Shown piece by piece: positions 8,425 through 15,845 of a stretch of 64,000 bases of DNA. Made by a program: the position numbers and the translations under genes. The notes beneath the pieces are model-generated. The model saw nothing but the letters and a program-made list of their open reading frames with translations. It made no database searches and was not told where the DNA came from. Within the stretch, counting starts at the first letter, position 1. The number at the start of each line of letters is the position of its first letter. The stretch lies in contig NZ_FNVB01000004.1 of NCBI RefSeq assembly GCF_900108315.1, forward strand, positions 558,001 to 622,000, in the 5' to 3' direction. Source of the stretch: Saccharopolyspora kobensis. Lineage in GTDB: Bacteria; Actinomycetota; Actinomycetes; Mycobacteriales; Pseudonocardiaceae.

Positions 8425-8564
8425 CGCAATTTCAATTGAAATCTAACCTCCGATTTCAATTGAAATTGCGGACTGTCGGCGTGTCGCCCTCCGACACGCC
8501 GACGGCAGCGGCGACCTCCGCAATTTCAATTGAAATCAGACGTCTGATTTCAATTGAAATTGCG
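8425..8564 (-). repeat. composite palindrome element, copy A (140 bp)
   Basis: Two 46-bp AT-rich palindromes (8425-8470 and 8519-8564) flank a 48-bp spacer holding a GC-rich hairpin (GTCGGCGTGTCG 8475-8486 with its complement 8492-8503). The palindrome arms are CGCAATTTCAATTGAAAT and the reverse complement around a 10-bp centre; the second module is a perfect 46-bp palindrome. Read on the minus strand the spacer is 12 + 15 + 5 + 15 + 1 bases, the same as in copy D. It sits between the LysE terminator and dacB; strand refers to orientation relative to copies C and D. Confidence 0.9.
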
Positions 8565-8653
8565 TGCCGGGGCGGCGTGCCGGGGCGGCGTGCCGGGGCG
8601 GCGTGCCGGGGCGGCTGGTCGGGGCGGCGTGCCGGGGCGGCTGGACGGGGGAG
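8563..8653 (+). repeat. 13-bp GC-rich tandem repeat, seven units
   Basis: Units begin at 8563, 8576, 8589, 8602, 8615, 8628 and 8641. Consensus CGTGCCGGGGCGG; units 5 and 7 start with CTGG and the last is degenerate. The array touches the end of palindrome element A and lies 60 bp before the dacB promoter. The 13-bp period is not a multiple of three, so it is not a coding repeat. Confidence 0.9.
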
Positions 8654-8712
8654 CGGGTTCGGCGGTTCGGGTGCTCGGTGGGGTCGGTTTCCGTTGGTGG
8701 GGCGCGGTTTCG

Positions 8713-8741
8713 TTGACCGTCCGTGTCGATCTGCTTACGCT
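8713..8741 (+). promoter_or_regulatory. sigma-70-type promoter for dacB
   Basis: TTGACC (8713-8718) and TACGCT (8736-8741) are separated by exactly 17 bp, with the dacB ATG 36 bp further on. This is a good match to the housekeeping promoter consensus. Confidence 0.7.
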
Positions 8742-8777
8742 GCATGATCTGGTCGGGCGAGGTGAGGGAGCTGCGCG

Positions 8778-10358
8778 ATGCGTCGACGTTGGGGTGTGGC
8801 GTTCGGGTTGGTCGTCGCGGTCGGGATTCCGTTCGCCTTCGTGGCGCCGTCCGGGGCGGCGCCCACCGGGCCGGACGCGCTGCGCGTCGATCTCGACGAG
8901 ATCCTCGCCGATCCCCGGCTGGCGGGTTCGCACGCTGGCGTGGTGGTGCGCGACCCGGCCACCGACGAGGTCCTCTACAGCAGGCAGGCCGCGGCGCGGG
9001 CGACTCCGGCGTCCAACGCGAAGCTGCTCACCTCGGCCGCCGCGATGGAGGCGCTCGGCCCGGACTACCGGTTCCGCACCGAGGTGGTCACCGGCGCTCA
9101 GCAGGCCGGGCCGGTCCTGCTCGGTGACCTGCACCTGCGCGGGACCGGTGACCCGACGTTGCTCGCCGCCGACTACGACCGGCTGGCGGAGCAGGTCGCG
9201 GCGGCGGGCATCCGCTTCGTGCAGGGCGGCCTGCGCACCGACGACACCTGGTTCGACGACGTGCCGCTGGGCACCGGCTGGGCTTGGGACGACGAGCCGT
9301 ACTACTACGCCGCTCCGGTCTCGGCGCTGACCGCCTCGCCAAACACCGACTTCGACGCCGGAACCGCGATCGTGCGCGTCAGCCCGACCGTCGAGGGCGC
9401 GCCCGCCGAGGTGCGGCTGGACCCGGCGACCGACGTCGTGCGGATCGAGAACCGGACGACCACCTCCGCCGAGGGCGAAGAGCCCGACGTGCTGGTGCAG
9501 CGCGATCACGGCGGGTCGCGCGTGGTGGTGAGCGGAACGGTGCCTGCCGGTGCGGAGCCGGTCGAGGACTTCACCACGGTGCCGGACCCGTCCGCCTACG
9601 CCGCGGATCTGTTCACCCGCGCTCTGGCCGCGCATGGTGTGCGGGTGCGCAACGCGGGTGAGGGGACGGCGCCGGAAGGTGCCCGGGTGCTGGCCGAACG
9701 GGAGTCGATCCCGCTGCGGGAGCTGCTCGTGCCGTTCATGAAGCTGAGCAACAACGGGCACGCGGAGGTGCTCGTCAAGGCGATGGGGCGGGAGGTTCGC
9801 GGCGAGGGGAGCTGGGCGGCGGGCCTGGAAGTGCTGACCGAGCGGCTGGGCGAGCTCGGGTTGTCGCCGGAGGTGCTGCGCCTGGTCGACGGCTCCGGTC
9901 TGTCCACGATGGACAACGTGACGCCGGAGCAGCTGACCGTGCTGCTGGACAACGCCCGGCAGCGCCCCTGGTTCCCGGCCTGGTACGACTCGCTGCCGGT
10001 GGCCGGCGTCGCGGACCGCATGGTCGGCGGCACGCTGCGCAACCGGATGGCCGGGACGGCGGCGGAGAACAACGTGCGCGCGAAGACCGGTTCGCTGACC
10101 GGAGTCACCTCGCTGTCCGGTTACGTCACCACGGCCGGTGGCCGCGAGCTGGTGTTCTCGGTGGTGTTCAACGACTTCGTGTCCGGTTCGCCGAAGGACC
10201 TGGAGGACGCGATCGCCGTCCGGCTGGCCGAGTACCGCGGCGCGGAGGACCAGCCGCGCGGTCGCACGCGGGTGCCGCAGCCGCGGATCCAGCGCGACGA
10301 CCCGGCCACCGGGATCGACGAGGGGGCGCTGGAATGCTCCTGGGTGAAGGCCTGCTGA
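8778..10358 (+). CDS. dacB: D-alanyl-D-alanine carboxypeptidase/endopeptidase (PBP4, S13)
   Basis: 526 residues with an N-terminal signal sequence (MRRRWGVAFGLVVAVGIPFA, cleavage near APSGA). The three penicillin-binding motifs are present: S79-N-A-K82 (TPASNAKLL), the S-x-N motif in FMKLSNNGHAE near residue 320, and K-T-G in RAKTGSLTGV near residue 437. This is the S13 family, with the large insertion between the first two motifs. It trims or cleaves peptidoglycan stem peptides outside the membrane. GGGAG lies just before the ATG and a sigma-70 promoter at 8713. Confidence 0.95.
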   Translation: MRRRWGVAFGLVVAVGIPFAFVAPSGAAPTGPDALRVDLDEILADPRLAGSHAGVVVRDPATDEVLYSRQAAARATPASNAKLLTSAAAMEALGPDYRFRTEVVTGAQQAGPVLLGDLHLRGTGDPTLLAADYDRLAEQVAAAGIRFVQGGLRTDDTWFDDVPLGTGWAWDDEPYYYAAPVSALTASPNTDFDAGTAIVRVSPTVEGAPAEVRLDPATDVVRIENRTTTSAEGEEPDVLVQRDHGGSRVVVSGTVPAGAEPVEDFTTVPDPSAYAADLFTRALAAHGVRVRNAGEGTAPEGARVLAERESIPLRELLVPFMKLSNNGHAEVLVKAMGREVRGEGSWAAGLEVLTERLGELGLSPEVLRLVDGSGLSTMDNVTPEQLTVLLDNARQRPWFPAWYDSLPVAGVADRMVGGTLRNRMAGTAAENNVRAKTGSLTGVTSLSGYVTTAGGRELVFSVVFNDFVSGSPKDLEDAIAVRLAEYRGAEDQPRGRTRVPQPRIQRDDPATGIDEGALECSWVKAC

Positions 10359-10587
10359 ACTGAGGCGGCGCACCGTTCCGGACAGCGTTCCCGTTCCGGG
10401 AAGAGCGCGCCGGTGTCCTCGCGCGGGCGCTCCGGGGCCAGCTGTTTGCACAGGTAGTGGCGCTACACCTAGTCGAAAGTGTGAGTCCAGTCTCAGGGTC
10501 GAGTAGGGGGCATTGCCGAGACCTCGTCACCGTTACGCCGGTAGCGTGATGGCTGTCGTCGAAGTCCCATGCCTAGGAGCTCGTCCC

Positions 10588-11250
10588 GTGACCTTCATCA
10601 GTGACGTCCTGGCAGCTGTCGGAAGTCTGCCGAAGCCGCTGCTGGTGTTGGTGACCGGAGCTCTCGTGCTCGGCGAGTGCACCATCGGCCTGGGCTTCCT
10701 GGTGCCGGGCGAGAGCGGGCTGCTGATCGCCTCCGCCGCGGTCACCGATCTCGGCTTCTTCTTCGTGCTGGCCGGCGTGGTCGCGGTGTGCGCGACGGTC
10801 GGCGACAACATCGGGTTCTGGCTCGGCCGCCGCTACCGGCTGAAGATGCGCGAGACCAAGGTGGTGCGCAAGCTCGGCCAGCAGCACTGGGACCGGGCCG
10901 GGCAGCTGCTGCGCAAGTGGGGCATCGGTGCGGTGCTGGTGGGTCGATTCCTGCCGGTGGTGCGCACGCTGATGCCCGCCGCGGCCGGGACCAGCGGGAT
11001 GTCCTACCCGAAGTTCGCGGTGTCCTCGCTGATCGGGGCGATCGCCTGGTCCGCGACGCACGTGAGCATCGGCTGGCTGGCCGGGGCGTCGGCGAAGTAC
11101 ATCGAGGACGCATTGGGGCGGACGAGCTGGATCCTGATGGCCGCGGTGGTCGTGATCGGCGTGTCGATCTGGCTGCTGCGCCGCCGTCGCGGGACCAAGC
11201 AGCCCGAGGCCGCCGCCGCGGAGGAGCCGGCGAAGGACGTCGCGGCCTGA
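10588..11250 (+). CDS. DedA-family membrane protein
   Basis: 220 residues of the DedA/SNARE-associated (PF09335) type: EC.IGLGFLVPGESGLL near the N-terminus, GDNIGFWLGRRYR, then FLPVVRTLMPAAAGTSGMSY, the family's conserved loop with Arg and Pro. DedA proteins are thought to help move phospholipid or undecaprenyl-phosphate across the membrane. GTG 10588 follows AGGAG (10575-10579); an earlier in-frame GTG/ATG would add residues without homology. A second DedA paralogue lies at 12346 on the opposite strand. Confidence 0.9.
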   Translation: MTFISDVLAAVGSLPKPLLVLVTGALVLGECTIGLGFLVPGESGLLIASAAVTDLGFFFVLAGVVAVCATVGDNIGFWLGRRYRLKMRETKVVRKLGQQHWDRAGQLLRKWGIGAVLVGRFLPVVRTLMPAAAGTSGMSYPKFAVSSLIGAIAWSATHVSIGWLAGASAKYIEDALGRTSWILMAAVVVIGVSIWLLRRRRGTKQPEAAAAEEPAKDVAA

Positions 11251-11253
11251 GCG

Positions 11254-11535
11254 TCAGAGGTCTTCCCGGCGCAGGACGATCCTGCGGCCGTCCAGGTCGA
11301 CGCCGGGTGCCCCGTCGCCCTCCTCGTCTCGCATCATCGACGTCGAATCGCGGTGCTCCAGCTCCATCCGCTTGGTGCCGTAGAACAGCGCCGTGACCTC
11401 GTCGACGTAGGTCCCGGCCAGCGGCGTTCCGGAGCGCTTCCCGCGCCGCTTCTGCACGATCTCGTAGCCGCCGACCGCGACCAGCAGCAGCGTCATGCCG
11501 GGAATGCCCAGCATCAGCGCGGTCTCCACGTGCAC
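11254..11535 (-). CDS. DUF6191-like small membrane protein
   Basis: 93 residues: one membrane segment (IPGMTLLLVAVGGYEIV), a basic stretch (QKRRGKRSG), and the pattern ALFYGTKRMELEHRDSTSMM followed by DGAPGVDLDGRRIVLR that I associate with DUF6191 proteins of actinomycetes. Function unknown. It starts with GTG at 11535 and converges on the DedA gene with 3 bp between stop codons. Confidence 0.7.
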   Translation of the reverse strand: MHVETALMLGIPGMTLLLVAVGGYEIVQKRRGKRSGTPLAGTYVDEVTALFYGTKRMELEHRDSTSMMRDEEGDGAPGVDLDGRRIVLRREDL

Positions 11536-11658
11536 CCAACGATCCGGCGCTGGCCCGGGTTCCGCCGGACAGCCGCTCGCGACGCCCGGCGAACAGCTTC
11601 GGGCGCTTTCAGCGCCTGCACCACCGTGACGTCGGCGTACCGGCGATCGCGACCGTTC

Positions 11659-11973
11659 TCACGCGACTTCCGCCGCCTCGGTCTCGACGTAGACCACGCC
11701 GTCGGCGACCTGCACCGGATAGGTCCGCACCGGGCGCTTGGCGGGCAGGCCGCACGGCAGGCCGGTGCGCAGGTCGAACGCGGCCGCGTGCAGCGGGCAC
11801 TCGACCCGGCAGTCCTCCACCCAGCCTTCCGCGAGGGAGGCGTCCTGGTGGGTGCAGGTGTCGTCGATGGCGAACAGCTCGCCGTCGACGTTGAACACCG
11901 CGATCGGCACGTGCGCCTCGATGCGGACGGCTTCGCCGGGCGGCAGGTCGGACATCGAGCAGGCTTCGAGCAT
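11659..11973 (-). CDS. Rieske [2Fe-2S] ferredoxin
   Basis: 104 residues, a single Rieske domain. The cluster ligands are in CTHQDASL and CPLHAAAFD (C-x-H, 16 residues, C-x2-H), followed by TGLPCGLPAKRPVRTYPV. Soluble proteins of this type pass electrons to oxygenases or oxidases. ATG 11973 has GGAGGT four bases upstream. It is divergent from the truncated start of an FAD-type oxidoreductase at 12217; in intact loci of related bacteria such ferredoxins accompany dimethylglycine/choline-type oxidases, so its partner may have been lost. Confidence 0.9.
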   Translation of the reverse strand: MLEACSMSDLPPGEAVRIEAHVPIAVFNVDGELFAIDDTCTHQDASLAEGWVEDCRVECPLHAAAFDLRTGLPCGLPAKRPVRTYPVQVADGVVYVETEAAEVA

Positions 11974-12216
11974 CAGGACCTCCGTTGCGCTATCCGGAAC
12001 ACGGAGTGCTATGCGCAACAATGTGCGGCTCGGGTCCGGGGTGCGTCAAGGGGGTTCTGCCGATTCGTCGTTCATGACGTCCATCCGTGTTACGCGGCGG
12101 GAAAACGCGGCTCGCGCCCTTGCCGACGACGGGGAGCGTCGGTGATCGTGTTGCCCGTAGCAGAACTCGGCGCGCATCGCGCAACAACTCCCACTGCTTC
12201 GAGCCTGGAGGCACCC

Positions 12217-12292
12217 ATGCCCCGCGTGGTCGTCATCGGAGCCGGAAACGTCGGTTGTGCCATCGCCGATGAGCGCGCCCGGACGAGAAGAA
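12217..12292 (+). pseudogene. truncated start of an FAD-dependent (GcvT/DMGDH-like) oxidoreductase
   Basis: ATG at 12217, preceded by the ribosome site CTGGAGG, opens the sequence MPRVVVIGAGNVGCAIADE. This is the dinucleotide-binding N-terminus (V-I-G-A-G-x-V-G) of the D-amino-acid/dimethylglycine oxidase family. Homology stops after about 19 codons, where the hairpin repeat at 12293 begins. The rest of the gene (normally some 800 codons for the GcvT-fused type) is gone. The family is inferred from the start sequence and the neighbouring Rieske gene. Confidence 0.65.
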
Positions 12293-12338
12293 CCCGTGAG
12301 CGTTTCGGGGCGCCATGGCACCCCGAAACGCTCACGGG
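12293..12338. repeat. dispersed hairpin family 2, copy 2
   Basis: Perfect 18-bp stem: CCCGTGAGCGTTTCGGGG at 12293-12310 and its complement at 12321-12338, loop CGCCATGGCA. On the plus strand it is followed by CTTTTGA, so it could terminate in that direction; on the minus strand it lies 8 bp past the DedA stop. It abuts the broken oxidoreductase start. Confidence 0.85.
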
Positions 12339-12345
12339 CTTTTGA

Positions 12346-12990
12346 TCAGGCGCGGGCGCGGCGGAGGCGGCGGACCCTGTTCGCGACGAACCAGGCGACC
12401 GCGACCAGCACCGCGACGATCACGACCTTCTGGAAGATCCCGACGTAGGACTCCACCAGCCACCAGCTGTGGCCGAGGAAGTAGCCGGCCAGCACCAGCG
12501 CGGTGTTCCAGATCAGGCTGCCGAGCGCGGTCAGCACCAGGAATGGCAGCAGCGGCATCCGCTCCACCCCGGCGGGCAGCGAGATGAAGCTGCGGAAGAT
12601 CGGCACCATCCGGCCGAGGAACACCGCTTTGGTGCCGTGCCGGGCGAACCACGCCTCGGTGCGGTCGACGTCGGCCACCTTGACCAGCGGCAACCGGGCC
12701 GCGATCGCGCGGGTGCGCTCCCGGCCGAGCCACGCGCCGAGGTAGTACAGCACCACCGCGCCGACCACCGAGCCGAGCGTGGTCCACAGGATGGCGCCGA
12801 GCAGGCTCATCGAGCCCCGGGCCGCGGCGAACCCGGCCAGCGGCAGGATCACCTCGCTGGGGATCGGCGGGAACAGGTTCTCCAGCGCCACCGCCAGTCC
12901 GGCGCCGGGGCCGCCGATGGTCTCCATGAGGTCGGTGACCCACCCGACCAGACCGCCGGTCGTGGTTTCGGGCTGTGCGAGGAAGTTCAT
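12346..12990 (-). CDS. DedA-family membrane protein (second copy)
   Basis: 214 residues, PF09335 type. ENLFPPIPSEVILPLAGF is the classic N-terminal signature, then YYLGAWLGRERTRAIA, and FLGRMVPIFRSFISLPAGVE with the conserved Arg/Pro loop. Four or more membrane segments and a basic C-terminus (RVRRLRRARA). It is closer to the standard DedA group than the copy at 10588. Start ATG 12988-12990. Confidence 0.9.
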   Translation of the reverse strand: MNFLAQPETTTGGLVGWVTDLMETIGGPGAGLAVALENLFPPIPSEVILPLAGFAAARGSMSLLGAILWTTLGSVVGAVVLYYLGAWLGRERTRAIAARLPLVKVADVDRTEAWFARHGTKAVFLGRMVPIFRSFISLPAGVERMPLLPFLVLTALGSLIWNTALVLAGYFLGHSWWLVESYVGIFQKVVIVAVLVAVAWFVANRVRRLRRARA

Positions 12991-13094
12991 GCCCGGAACG
13001 CTAGAAATCCGCGCTGCCGTGTGGAATGCGGTTCCCCGGCGACTTCGCTGCGGCATCGCGCACAACCCCGGTGCGGAAAACCGCACCCCTCGGG

Positions 13095-13880
13095 TCAGAG
13101 GCGGGCGTCGACGTGCTCGACGAGGGTCAGCTCCCCGTCCGGCCGCCGTTCGACGAGGGCGAGCGCATCCGGCCCGTCGGAGATGTGGCCGAGGCACACG
13201 ACGTCGGTGGCGCCGATGCGGGCCTGGTGGCGGTGGTGCATGTGCCCGCAGAAGTGCCACTTCGGCCGGACCCGCTCGCACAGTTCGCGCAGTTCCGGGC
13301 GTCCCACCGGGCGCTCCCGGTGCGGTCCGGCGATCCCGGACGGCCAGTCGTGGGTGAGCAGGACGTCGACCGGTCGGCGTGCTCGTCCGGCGATCCGCAC
13401 TTCCTCCGCCGTGTAGTGGACGCGGTCCCGCACGGTTTCCCGGTGCGCCTTCGGCACATCGGTGATCTTCGCCGAGTAGATGCCGGACAGGAACGCCACC
13501 CGCAGCCCGGCGACCTCGGCGGCACCCGCCCGGCCGAGGAAGTGCACGTCCTCGGCCCACTGGCCGGGCCCGGCCGCGTCGAGCGCGGGCCACGGCTCGT
13601 GATTGCCGCCGATGAAGTGCAGCGGAGCGCCCAGGTCGAGCAAACCCGCTGCGAGGAAGGGGAAATCGCCCACCTTCCGGTACTTCGCCGGGCTGCGCAC
13701 ACCCGCCGCGTCCGCCTCGTCCCGGTTCGGCTCGACGTCGCCGACGGCGAGGATCGCGTCGAGCGGGCCGTGCGAGGCGCGAACGGCGTCCGACCACTTC
13801 GCGAGCAGCTCGAACTCACCGTGCACATCACCGACGACGAGGACCCGCGCGGGACCGCTCTTCGCACGTCGCACGATCAT
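13095..13880 (-). CDS. metallophosphoesterase
   Basis: 261 residues with the calcineurin-like metal sites in order: GDVHGEF (motif 1) near residue 16, AVGDVE (motif 2), GGNHEPW (motif 3), LLTHDWPSG, and CGHMHHRH (the GHxH motif). It hydrolyses a phosphoester using two metal ions; the spacing and the N/W residues around motif 3 recall Dbr1-like debranching phosphoesterases, but the substrate cannot be read. ATG 13880 has GGAGG close upstream; longer readings give only low-complexity sequence. Confidence 0.85.
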   Translation of the reverse strand: MIVRRAKSGPARVLVVGDVHGEFELLAKWSDAVRASHGPLDAILAVGDVEPNRDEADAAGVRSPAKYRKVGDFPFLAAGLLDLGAPLHFIGGNHEPWPALDAAGPGQWAEDVHFLGRAGAAEVAGLRVAFLSGIYSAKITDVPKAHRETVRDRVHYTAEEVRIAGRARRPVDVLLTHDWPSGIAGPHRERPVGRPELRELCERVRPKWHFCGHMHHRHQARIGATDVVCLGHISDGPDALALVERRPDGELTLVEHVDARL

Positions 13881-13990
13881 CTCCTCCGCGGGCGAGGCTA
13901 CGTGAACGAGTCCGTTGGCGGCCACGGGTTTTCGCTCGCCCGGCCGGGGTGCGGAAAACCGCAGGTCGTCGTCGTGCTTAGGCTTCGGGC

Positions 13991-15118
13991 ATGCGGCGGT
14001 GGCTTTGGGGGCTCCTGGGAGTGGCGTTCGGTGCGTGCACGGCGTTGATCGAGCTCGTGTACGTGCTGTGCGCGGCCCTCGTGCTGCTCTGGCCCCGGTC
14101 GCGCGCGTTGGCCTTCCGGGGTGCGCGTGCGCTGGTCGAGCTCGAACGTCGGCGTCTTGCGCGCTACTTCGGCAGTTCGCACGCCGATCAACCGGATGGT
14201 GCGCGGGCGCTGCAGTACCTGGCGCTGCGCGGGTTGGTCGGTCTGCTCGGCGGTGTCCTGCTGCTTCTGCTGGGCTACGGCGCGGTGGGTTCCGTGGCCG
14301 AGTTCGGCGAGCTGTGGACCTCATCGCATCCGCTGGAAGGCCGGTCCTCCGGCGAGAAGTTCTGGCTCACGGTCTACCTGGCCGTCTTCTGCGCGGTGAT
14401 GGGCTACCTGGCGCTGGCCGGTCTCATCGGCGTCGGGGCGCTCGACCGGGCGTTGGCGCGGCGGTTCCTCGAACCGGACCGGGCCGAGCGGTTGCAGCGC
14501 CGGGTGGAGGAGCTCTCGGTCACGCGCGCCGACGTCGTCGCCGCGATCCGCGAGGAGCGCCGCCGCATCGAACGCGACCTCCACGACGGCGTCCAGCAGC
14601 GGCTGGTGGCGCTGGGCCTGCTGATCGGCCGCGCTCGGCGCGCGGGCGACGGCGACCGGACGGCAGAGCTGTTGGCGCAGGCGCACCAGGAATCCCAGGA
14701 AGTGCTCCGGGACTTCCGCGACGTCGCGTGGCGCGTGTACCCGGCGGCGCTGGACGCGGGCGGACTGCACCCCGCGCTGGAAGCCTTGGCGGAGCGCGCC
14801 GGAATGCGCGTGGAGCTGCACTACGCGGTGGAATCCCGGCCGGAGATCGAGGTCGAAGCCGTGGCGTACTTCGTGATTTCGGAAGCGGTGACCAACGCGG
14901 CCAAGCACGCCGACGCGCGTATCGTCTCCATCCGGGTGCAACGGGAAGGACGGTGGCTGGTGGCCGAGATCACCGACGACGGTGCCGGTGGCGCCGTCGC
15001 CGACGGTGCCGGCCTCTCCGGCTTGGCGCGGCGGGTCGCCGCGCTCGATGGGAGGTTCACAGTGGACAGTCCGGTCGGCGGACCGACGGTGATCACCGCG
15101 GAGTTGCCGTGCGCGTGA
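13991..15118 (+). CDS. two-component sensor histidine kinase (HisKA_3)
   Basis: 375 residues. Two hydrophobic N-terminal segments (LLGVAFGACTALIELVYVL; then GLLGGVLLLLLGYGAV and TVYLAVFCAVMGYLALAGLI) form a short membrane sensor. The phosphorylation helix is ERRRIERDLHDGVQQRLVAL near residues 190-210 with His in DLHDG. The ATPase domain has the N-box SEAVTNAAKHA and the G-box DDGAGG. It starts six bases after TAGGCT (13979-13984) without a Shine-Dalgarno sequence, so probably leaderless. It overlaps the response regulator by 10 bp. Confidence 0.92.
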   Translation: MRRWLWGLLGVAFGACTALIELVYVLCAALVLLWPRSRALAFRGARALVELERRRLARYFGSSHADQPDGARALQYLALRGLVGLLGGVLLLLLGYGAVGSVAEFGELWTSSHPLEGRSSGEKFWLTVYLAVFCAVMGYLALAGLIGVGALDRALARRFLEPDRAERLQRRVEELSVTRADVVAAIREERRRIERDLHDGVQQRLVALGLLIGRARRAGDGDRTAELLAQAHQESQEVLRDFRDVAWRVYPAALDAGGLHPALEALAERAGMRVELHYAVESRPEIEVEAVAYFVISEAVTNAAKHADARIVSIRVQREGRWLVAEITDDGAGGAVADGAGLSGLARRVAALDGRFTVDSPVGGPTVITAELPCA

Positions 15119-15762
15119 TCCTGGCCGACGACGCCACGCTGCTCCGGGAAGGCCTGGCGCGCCTGCTGGCGGAGGAGGGCCACGAGGTCCTCGCCGCGGT
15201 CGGCGACGCGCCGAGCCTGCTGGCCGAAGTGGACCGCCACCGGCCCGACGTCGCGGTGGTCGACGTGCGGATGCCGCCGACGCACACCGACGACGGCCTG
15301 CGCGCCGCGCTGGAGATCCGCCGCCGGTTCCCCGACGTCGGCGTGCTGGTGCTCTCGCAGTACGTCGAGAAGCGCTACGCCGTCGAGCTGCTCACCGGCG
15401 ACTCGGCCCGGGTCGGGTACCTGCTCAAGGACCGCGTGGTGCAGGTCGACGAGTTCCTGGACGCCCTCCAGCGCCTGGCCGGCGGTGGCGTGGCCTTCGA
15501 CCCGGAGGTGGTCCGCCGACTGCTGTCGACCGGTGATCGCGATCCGCTGGCGGCGCTGACGCCGCGCGAACGCGATGTCCTCGACCAGATGGCGCAGGGC
15601 CGCACCAACGCGGGGATCGCGGCCGGCCTGCACATCTCGCAGAGCGCGGTGGAGAAGCACGCGAACGCGATCTTCGACAAGCTCGACCTGCCCCGGGCCA
15701 CCGGCTACAGCCGCCGCGTCCTCGCCGTCCTGCACTACCTGGAGTCCGAGGGCGGTGAATAG
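15109..15762 (+). CDS. NarL/LuxR-family response regulator
   Basis: 217 residues. The receiver domain has the acidic pair (LADDA), the phosphoacceptor Asp in VAVVDVRMPP near residue 52, and the switch Ser and Lys in LVLSQY and LLKDR. The C-terminal LuxR helix-turn-helix is LTPRERDVLDQMAQGRTNAG followed by ISQSAVEKHANAIFDKL. The GTG start lies inside the kinase's last codons, giving translational coupling; the kinase at 13991 is its partner. Confidence 0.93.
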   Translation: MRVILADDATLLREGLARLLAEEGHEVLAAVGDAPSLLAEVDRHRPDVAVVDVRMPPTHTDDGLRAALEIRRRFPDVGVLVLSQYVEKRYAVELLTGDSARVGYLLKDRVVQVDEFLDALQRLAGGGVAFDPEVVRRLLSTGDRDPLAALTPRERDVLDQMAQGRTNAGIAAGLHISQSAVEKHANAIFDKLDLPRATGYSRRVLAVLHYLESEGGE

Positions 15763-15801
15763 CCCCGGCCGACCAGGGGTCGAGTGATCACCCGGACGTG
15801 C

Positions 15802-15837
15802 GTCGGCCCGGCGCGCTGGAGAGCGAGCCGGGCCGAC
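15802..15837. terminator. bidirectional hairpin terminator
   Basis: Perfect 11-bp stem GTCGGCCCGGC (15802-15812) with its complement at 15827-15837 in the gap between the convergent response regulator and permease genes. Confidence 0.7.
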
Positions 15838-15845
15838 TGGGTGGG

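Noticed and set aside
8425-8564. Two 46-bp repeats separated by a 48-bp spacer, looking like a minimal CRISPR array
   Set aside because: The repeats are full palindromes, the spacer is a conserved hairpin rather than unique sequence, only two repeats occur per locus, and no cas gene is present.
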